A stretch of DNA of 6,595 nucleotides, from assembly GCA_050014815.1 (NCBI GenBank), contig JBEKCP010000353.1:1-6595 (forward strand). The letters are read 5' to 3'. The notes beneath the pieces were generated by a model. The model saw only the letters and a list, made by a program, of their open reading frames with translations. It ran no database searches and was not told the origin of the DNA. The position numbers and the translations under genes were made by a program. This document shows, piece by piece, positions 1-4,816 of this stretch (within the stretch, counting starts at the first letter, position 1; every line of letters starts with the position of its first letter). Source of the stretch: JBEKCP01 sp050014815 (GTDB taxonomy: Bacteria > Planctomycetota > Planctomycetia > Pirellulales > Thermoguttaceae).

Positions 1-1068
1 GCCGAGGGCATCATCAATGAGCGTTACAGCATGGTCCGGCGGCGCGCGGACGGATCACCGGATTTCACCTGCATGGATCGCTATCTCGACCTCTGGCAGA
101 AGGTGTGCGGACAACCGAAGAAGTTGACGCTGTACCTATGGGACCAGAACATAAATGAGCCAACATTCATATGGTCGGAGACGAACTCGGTGAAGGTCAC
201 CCAGATCAAGGCGGACGGCACGTTGGAGAACATTCGTGTGCCGTATTACGGCACGCCTGGATCAAAAGCGTTCTGGCAACCAGTCTTTGACGGCATTCGT
301 GAACGTCTGGCCAAACGTGGTTGGAAGGATACCGAGGTTCTGTTGGGCACGTCTTGGGATAACCTCCCGCAAAAGGAAGCAATCGCCTTTCTCAAAGAAG
401 TAGCGCCAAGATGGCGTTGGCGGGTCCATGTGGTTGGGTACGGCATTCCGGAACCTACTACCGATGGGAAACTCATTCTTAATAATAGCATGGAGATTGG
501 TTGGTTGGAAAGTAAGAATCCCGTCGCACTTATGCCAATATCAGGAGGTAACGAAGTCCCAAAGGCAAGGGGACTTTTCAACGGGGCCGGCATGAAACGC
601 TCTTATCCGTTGACAGTCGGTTATAGTGGGATGTGGGGGGGTGACTTGGTGACTTTAACCATTGAAGGTGGCGCTCAGGGATTGAGTCAGGTCGGCCTAG
701 ATTTCTGGGGATTCCCCGTGGAAAAAGGCCGTGGAACCTTTGATCTGATCCGTAACACTTCTATTCATCGGATGCAAAATCCGCGCAACGATGGACTTGT
801 CAAAACAATAACGACGCCCGGCCCCAATGGCGCATTACCCAGTTGGTCATACGAGGCGCTTCGCGAGGGCATGCAGGTGACCGAGGCCTTTGTCCAGGAA
901 CGCGATCATGATTCGAGACTGCCGGAAGACCTGCGGTACCAAGCAACAGAGGCTGCAGAATCCTTTAATGCGCTCGTCCATCGTCGCTTTTCGGTACCCA
1001 GTGGCAGAAGCGGAGTACCATGGAACGCCGCCGTGAAAGAACTTTATCGGATGGCCGGTGTCTTGCAG
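1..1068 (+). repeat. Module 1 barrel of gene 1; direct-repeat partner of 5402-6499
   Basis: This 356-codon segment runs from AEG to MAGVLQ. It aligns over its full length with 5402-6499 (366 codons) and more distantly with 1639-2688 (350 codons). Bases 1-144 differ from 5402-5545 at ten positions, all third-codon and synonymous. Bases 241-348 differ from 5645-5752 at twelve positions, all synonymous. The segments between these blocks carry amino-acid replacements and indels. Conserved acidic candidates are the Asp of LYLWD (142-144), both Glu of EIGWLE (493-510) and the Asp of GLDFW (700-702). I infer a paralogous duplication under strong purifying selection on the scaffold. Confidence 0.9.
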
Positions 1069-2721
1069 ACGACGTCACCTCCCACTACTGCACTAGGACC
1101 ATCAAAACCGATTGCCCTGTACACCCACGAAATTGGTGGATTTCGCATGGTGGTGCCACGCGATGGTTATGCTTTGTCAACCAGGGCCAGTCTCGCTGGT
1201 CCGCAATTGACCGGTATCAGCGCGACACCGACGCCTTTGACCGGACCAGACGGAGCGGTTGTACCAACAGAGGCGGTACAACTGCGCTGGTTCAAGGACG
1301 ACCAGACTTTCACCTCGAAACCGCCGGACGGAAGAAGGCAGGATCTGCTCTTGTTGGTTCATGCGCCAAAAGAGGCAAAACCCGGCGTCTATACGGGATC
1401 ATTGAAAGTCACCTGCCAAGGATTTGAAGGATCTCTGCCGATTCGCGTGGAGATCATGTCCTATGTCATCTCGGCACCGAAAGATTGGCCGATATTGACG
1501 GCCCTCGTCCATTCACCCGATGCCATTGCCCGCCAATACAAGGTTGAACCTTGGTCTGATGCTCACTTAAAATACATGGAACCATCGTTGAAACTTTTGC
1601 GCGACATCGGCAGCGAATCGTGCCAGATCTTCCTCATCGCCGAAGGAGTATTACCTGAACGCTACACCATGGTGCGACGGGATGCCAACGGTGCGACGGA
1701 TTTTTCCTGTATGGATCGATATCTCGATCTCTGGCAGCGCATCTGCGGACAACCAAAATACCTCACGCTATACATGTGGGACCAGATGGGACCGCAAGGC
1801 ACATTTGGGGGCAGTTATACGTCGCAGAATTCGATGAAAGTCACGCGCATGAAGCAGGACGGCACGCTGGAGAACATCCGGGCACCATTCTACGGCACGC
1901 CAAAGTCCAAAGAATTTTGGCAACCAGTCCTTGATGGCATCCGCGAAAGGTTGATCAAACGTGGTTGGCGTGACACGAAAGTTGTAATAGGCGTCCCTTG
2001 GGACGCGGATCCACAAGAGGAGGTTGTCACCTTCTTCAAAGAGATAGCGCCTGACTGGCGCTGGCGTGTTTACCGCCATGGATACAATCTTCCGTTACCG
2101 AATGCTGAGGGAAAACTCACCCTGCCCTGTGGTGCCGAGGTAGGATGGTTAGAGGGAATCGGTCCAGTGACTCACGGCCCTGTAGTCGGCAAGTTCCAAA
2201 CTATTTCGAAGGGATATTTCATGAAACGCCTCTATCCCTACACGTGCGGAACACGTTGGGTTTACGGTAACGGTTCGTTTTCTCCACAATGGCGTGATGA
2301 ACCATTGGTCGATCTGATTGATGGAAGTCAGGGTACCAGCGAGATTGGTCTCGATTACTGGTATTCCCTGAGTGTTTCGACTGGACTCGGCGGTACGCCG
2401 CGAAACGGTCTTATCGAGAAGATCACGACACCCGGTGACAATGGTGCCGAACCGCAACCATGTTATGAATTATTGCGTGAAGGACTGCAAACAGCGGCGG
2501 TGTACAAATGGCTCAAAGATCGTTGTGTCGGTCTATCCAAGGACGAGAAGACGAAAGTAATGGACGCCGTCCAAGGTTTTGAATCCATTCTTTTAGGTCG
2601 TTTCGCCTGGCAGGACCCAATCGCGACCAGCCAACGCCGCTGGAATAACGCCGTACGGGAATTCTACCAAGTTGCAGGCGAAGTTCAGGCGGTGACGCCC
2701 AAAGGAGCGACAAAACCATGA
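1..2721 (+). CDS. Two-module glycoside-hydrolase-like (GH123/DUF4091-type) protein, 5' partial
   Basis: The frame is open from base 1, so the true start lies upstream. The ATG at 31 is internal, because the residues before it (AEGIINERYS) also occur inside the third gene. The visible 906 residues hold the barrel of module 1 (1-1068), a linker (about 1069-1110), a beta-rich N-terminal-type domain (about 1111-1470) and the barrel of module 2 (about 1480-2690), ending in a short tail at TGA 2719-2721. Family signatures in module 2 are HSPDAIARQYKVEPWSDAH near 1510, RYLDLWQ, LYMWD (Asp at 1780), FWQPVLDGIRERL, EVGWLE (2137-2154) and GLDYW (2347-2361). By comparison with gene 3, roughly 216 residues are missing on the left, including a signal peptide, giving about 1120 residues overall. 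From the family I infer an exported glycan-active or glycan-binding protein; the substrate is unknown. No Glu follows the Asp of LWD, so catalysis is uncertain. The coding frame is certain; the function is moderate at best. Confidence 0.9.
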   Translation, partial: AEGIINERYSMVRRRADGSPDFTCMDRYLDLWQKVCGQPKKLTLYLWDQNINEPTFIWSETNSVKVTQIKADGTLENIRVPYYGTPGSKAFWQPVFDGIRERLAKRGWKDTEVLLGTSWDNLPQKEAIAFLKEVAPRWRWRVHVVGYGIPEPTTDGKLILNNSMEIGWLESKNPVALMPISGGNEVPKARGLFNGAGMKRSYPLTVGYSGMWGGDLVTLTIEGGAQGLSQVGLDFWGFPVEKGRGTFDLIRNTSIHRMQNPRNDGLVKTITTPGPNGALPSWSYEALREGMQVTEAFVQERDHDSRLPEDLRYQATEAAESFNALVHRRFSVPSGRSGVPWNAAVKELYRMAGVLQTTSPPTTALGPSKPIALYTHEIGGFRMVVPRDGYALSTRASLAGPQLTGISATPTPLTGPDGAVVPTEAVQLRWFKDDQTFTSKPPDGRRQDLLLLVHAPKEAKPGVYTGSLKVTCQGFEGSLPIRVEIMSYVISAPKDWPILTALVHSPDAIARQYKVEPWSDAHLKYMEPSLKLLRDIGSESCQIFLIAEGVLPERYTMVRRDANGATDFSCMDRYLDLWQRICGQPKYLTLYMWDQMGPQGTFGGSYTSQNSMKVTRMKQDGTLENIRAPFYGTPKSKEFWQPVLDGIRERLIKRGWRDTKVVIGVPWDADPQEEVVTFFKEIAPDWRWRVYRHGYNLPLPNAEGKLTLPCGAEVGWLEGIGPVTHGPVVGKFQTISKGYFMKRLYPYTCGTRWVYGNGSFSPQWRDEPLVDLIDGSQGTSEIGLDYWYSLSVSTGLGGTPRNGLIEKITTPGDNGAEPQPCYELLREGLQTAAVYKWLKDRCVGLSKDEKTKVMDAVQGFESILLGRFAWQDPIATSQRRWNNAVREFYQVAGEVQAVTPKGATKP
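1111..1470 (+). other. Second N-terminal-type beta-rich domain inside gene 1
   Basis: This region starts around ALYTHEIGGFRMVVPRDGYAL and ends around VEIMSYV. It matches the N-terminal domain of gene 3: VPRDGYA against APRDGHA, LTGPDGAVVPTEAVQLRW against LTGPGGAVLPPEAVQVRW, and PGVYTGSLKVTCQGFEGSLPI against AGVYTGRLGVACEGFTGDLPV. The alternating hydrophobic pattern, PGxYxG turn and length of about 120 residues suggest a beta-sandwich like those that precede GH123-type barrels. Its position after a complete barrel shows that the whole domain pair, not just the barrel, was duplicated. The fold assignment is inference from pattern. Confidence 0.7.
1639..2688 (+). repeat. Module 2 barrel of gene 1 (intragenic tandem copy)
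   Basis: This second barrel lies 1638 bp (546 codons) downstream of the equivalent point in module 1. It aligns from AEGVLPERYTMVRRD through VAGEVQ. Shared landmarks are MDRYLDLWQ, CGQPK, KVT-(I/M)K-DGTLENIR, YGTP-SK-FWQPV-DGIRERL-KRGW-DT, AP-WRWRV, GWLE, MKR-YP, G(L/V)D(F/Y)W, TTPG-NGA and LREG. It is clearly more diverged from module 1 than module 1 is from the third gene, so the internal duplication is the older event. The loop after GTR (about 2250-2330) is longer than in module 1. Confidence 0.88.
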
Positions 2722-2837
2722 CCTAACGCCCGAAAGATCGACAACCCAAGTCCAAAGAAGGCGAACTAATGAACCCCAACCACCAACCGAAGGAAAGAGA
2801 GCCCATGAACACCAACCGAGTCGAGAGAGCAACGCAC
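2722..2837 (+). promoter_or_regulatory. Intergenic gap plus iterated in-frame ATGAAC start region of the propeller gene
   Basis: Three in-frame ATGAAC starts occur at 2769, 2805 and 2838, spaced 36 and 33 bp. Each has a purine-rich ribosome-binding candidate: AAGAAGG (2755-2761, 7 bp gap), AGGA within AAGGAAAGAGAG (2790-2801; AGGA has a 10 bp gap) and GAGAGAG (2823-2829, 8 bp gap). The third start gives a conventional signal peptide; the first two add 23 or 11 polar, charged residues in front of it. The sequence around the starts is itself repeated (ATGAACCCCAACCACCAACC, ATGAACACCAACCGAG, ATGAACGCCACCCGC). I see no convincing promoter or terminator hairpin here. Confidence 0.55.
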
Positions 2838-4706
2838 ATGAACGCCACCCGCACTTTGGTCGCCGTCGCCCTGGCCCTCGCAACCCTGCCCGCGTCATTC
2901 GCCGCGGAGCCGGCCAAGATTCCCGATGCCGGCATCACGGAGACGCCCACCGGGGCCTACCAGATCGCCCGCATCACCTTAATCAAGGGCACGGATAAGG
3001 GCCAGGATGTGCCGGCGATCCTCAACCTGCGCGAGGGGAAACTGGTCAACGCCTGGTTTCTTGTGCAACCCGTGACGGTGTCGGGCGATCCCTGTCCTGA
3101 TTCTTATACCGTGCAGATAAAGGACGGCGTCATTCAGGGAACCATCTTGGGTCGGGCTTCGTTTGGTTGGCCAGACCAGAGTTTCGTCGGGTTCTCTGTC
3201 GCCCTTGATGGCAAGGTGACGGGCAGAATCTTGACCGGTACATTTACCACGACCTTTAGGGACAAGAAATGGACCGGGAATTTCCAGGGAACCATCGAGG
3301 ACGAAGCCCAATTGGCGAAGAGCAATGCCCTGACGCCGGGCAAAAACTGGCCTTGGTGGTATGGCGCGGGATCGGCCCGGCGCGGACCCGATTGCGGCGC
3401 GAAGATGATTGACTCGCTTGGCGATGCCAGGCCGGTCTGGAAGAGCGAGGAACCCGTGCCGAGCATGTGGGGCAAGGGTCACTCGGGTGACCAGCGCGCC
3501 ATGGCCAGACCTCTCAATGGCGGGGCCTCCAGTCCCGTGGTGGCCGAGGGTATGGTTTATCAGTTTTTCTTCCGTCCCACCGGGGCGTATCCGGAGGAAG
3601 CCAAACGCAAAGACGAGGCGGCCAAACTCACCACCTGTGTGGCGGCGCAGCGTGGATACGTTGACGGGGTCCGTCCCTTGGCCGACAGCATTGTCGTCGC
3701 TCTCGACGCGGCGACGGGCAAGATCGTATGGAAAACCACCTTTCCAGAACGCTCGAAGAATGTCCAGATGCACAAGATCCGCGATTTCAACCCGACGCCC
3801 TACGTCAGCGACGGGATCGTGTATGTGGTTGACTATGCCAAGTATCTGTATGCCTTGGATGCCAAGACGGGGAAACTGATTTGGGAACGGCCGGGCAAGA
3901 AGGGCAGTCTCGCGGCCAATAACGCTGGACAAGGCGATAATACGGGCCCCGCCGTCGCCGAGGGCACGGTCCTTTTCAACGGTTCGGTCGGTTTGGACGC
4001 CAAGACCGGCAAGGAACTCTGGAAAGGCCCCGGCGGCCTGGTCCTGAAGTGGAATCACGCCGGGCGGGAATACTTCATCGTCCAGGGCAACAATGTCAGT
4101 TGCCTGGACCCCAAGACCGGAAAGGCGCTGTGGTCCGAAAAGTCGCCGGCAGGCGGCGGAAAGTTTTCGCAACAGAACATTATCGATGGCGACTATTTTG
4201 TCGGCCTTGTCGGCACGTCGCAGGTCGTATGTTCGCGTCTGAGCGAGCAGGGAATGCAGAAGGTCTGGGCGGTGGCTGCTCCGCCCAATGTTACGGATAC
4301 TCTCTCATTGACCATCGCCAACAAGCACGTGTACGTTGATGGCGACGCCGAAACGTTCTGCCTGAAAATTGAGAGCGGCGAGAAGGTGGGCACGGCCAAA
4401 GCCGGCGGAGCGAGGTCGCAATTGATGTTTGCCGCCGATGATCGGGTATTCATCCTCACCGAACAGCGCCATGGAGGTCAACAATACTACATGCTTGCCG
4501 GCGATCCCAAGACTTTCCGCGTTTTGGGTGACAAGCTGTGGACGCCGCCCCATCTCACGGATTCATCGTACGATGTCCAGTCGAATATGACCCTGGTGGT
4601 GGATGGCCGCCTTTTCGTCCGCGGCCACGATGGAATCTATTGCTACGACCTGCGGAAAGCGGCAGGCGCATCGGATGTCCCGGCGGTTGAACCGAAGACC
4701 AAGTGA
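2769..4706 (+). CDS. Exported PQQ-like (BamB-type fold) beta-propeller repeat protein
   Basis: The longest frame is 645 residues. I give it as an outer bound because the real start may be 2805 or 2838. From Met24 (base 2838) there is a clear Sec signal peptide: short basic n-region, Ala/Leu/Val core, and likely cleavage at ASFA|AEPAK (residues 45/46). There is no lipobox Cys, so the product should be soluble in the periplasm or secreted. Residues about 50-175 form a beta-rich domain I do not recognise (YQIARITLIKG onward). From about 225 to the end lie propeller blades with the DA(K)TGKxxW signature of PQQ-type quinoprotein repeats: Trp at about residues 321, 372, 418 and 455, with a degenerate blade near 500 and further strands to 640. 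Spacing is about 37-51 residues. Such proteins often act as scaffolds rather than PQQ enzymes; cofactor binding is not demonstrated. The protein is longer than typical BamB and is not a clear BamB orthologue. It lies between two GH-like paralogues, probably co-transcribed. Confidence 0.87.
   Translation: MNPNHQPKEREPMNTNRVERATHMNATRTLVAVALALATLPASFAAEPAKIPDAGITETPTGAYQIARITLIKGTDKGQDVPAILNLREGKLVNAWFLVQPVTVSGDPCPDSYTVQIKDGVIQGTILGRASFGWPDQSFVGFSVALDGKVTGRILTGTFTTTFRDKKWTGNFQGTIEDEAQLAKSNALTPGKNWPWWYGAGSARRGPDCGAKMIDSLGDARPVWKSEEPVPSMWGKGHSGDQRAMARPLNGGASSPVVAEGMVYQFFFRPTGAYPEEAKRKDEAAKLTTCVAAQRGYVDGVRPLADSIVVALDAATGKIVWKTTFPERSKNVQMHKIRDFNPTPYVSDGIVYVVDYAKYLYALDAKTGKLIWERPGKKGSLAANNAGQGDNTGPAVAEGTVLFNGSVGLDAKTGKELWKGPGGLVLKWNHAGREYFIVQGNNVSCLDPKTGKALWSEKSPAGGGKFSQQNIIDGDYFVGLVGTSQVVCSRLSEQGMQKVWAVAAPPNVTDTLSLTIANKHVYVDGDAETFCLKIESGEKVGTAKAGGARSQLMFAADDRVFILTEQRHGGQQYYMLAGDPKTFRVLGDKLWTPPHLTDSSYDVQSNMTLVVDGRLFVRGHDGIYCYDLRKAAGASDVPAVEPKTK
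2838..2906 (+). other. Signal peptide coding region of the propeller protein
   Basis: MNATR, then a hydrophobic core TLVAVALALATLP, then ASFA with AEPAK following. The cut after FA fits signal peptidase I small-residue rules at -3/-1. The end of the peptide and the start of the mature protein are encoded by an 18-base string (2901-2918) that recurs exactly at 4814-4831 in gene 3. Confidence 0.75.
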
Positions 4707-4753
4707 GAGATTGCTACGATCGAGAATCACCAAGAGAACGGACGACAACACGC
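4707..4753 (+). other. 47-bp gap between propeller gene and gene 3
   Basis: No hairpin followed by a T-run and no convincing -35/-10 pair is visible. The only ribosome-binding candidate is a purine stretch, AAGAGAACGGA, about 4732-4742, which sits rather far (11 bp) from the ATG at 4754. The short gap and absence of a terminator favour co-transcription. Confidence 0.5.
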
Positions 4754-4816
4754 ATGAAGATCGCCTCCACCCTGGTCGCCGTCCTGGCCCTCGCGGGCCT
4801 GCCAGCCACGTTTGCC
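4754..4816 (+). other. Signal peptide coding region of gene 3
   Basis: MK start, one basic residue, hydrophobic core IASTLVAVLALAGLP, and ATFA before AEPAK. It closely matches the signal peptide of the propeller protein (TLVAV-LALA-LPA-FAAEPAK), suggesting shared ancestry or local copying of the export leader. Confidence 0.8.

Noticed and set aside
31..33. ATG at 31 as the start of gene 1
   Set aside because: The frame is open back to base 1, and the same residues on both sides of this Met occur 216 residues inside gene 3. It is an internal Met of a conserved block.
2979..4172. Long antisense frame of 397 codons opposite the propeller gene
   Set aside because: It is opposite a strongly supported gene with signal peptide and propeller repeats. 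Its translation shows no recognisable domain, and long antisense frames are common opposite GC-rich coding sequence.
2769..4706. Propeller gene as true BamB of the outer-membrane assembly machine
   Set aside because: It lacks a lipobox Cys, has an extra N-terminal domain, is much longer, and sits among GH-like genes rather than in a typical bamB context.
2722..4753. Two intergenic gaps of exactly 47 bp as a structured spacer
   Set aside because: The gap sequences are not similar and the first length depends on using the 2769 start. It is most likely coincidence.
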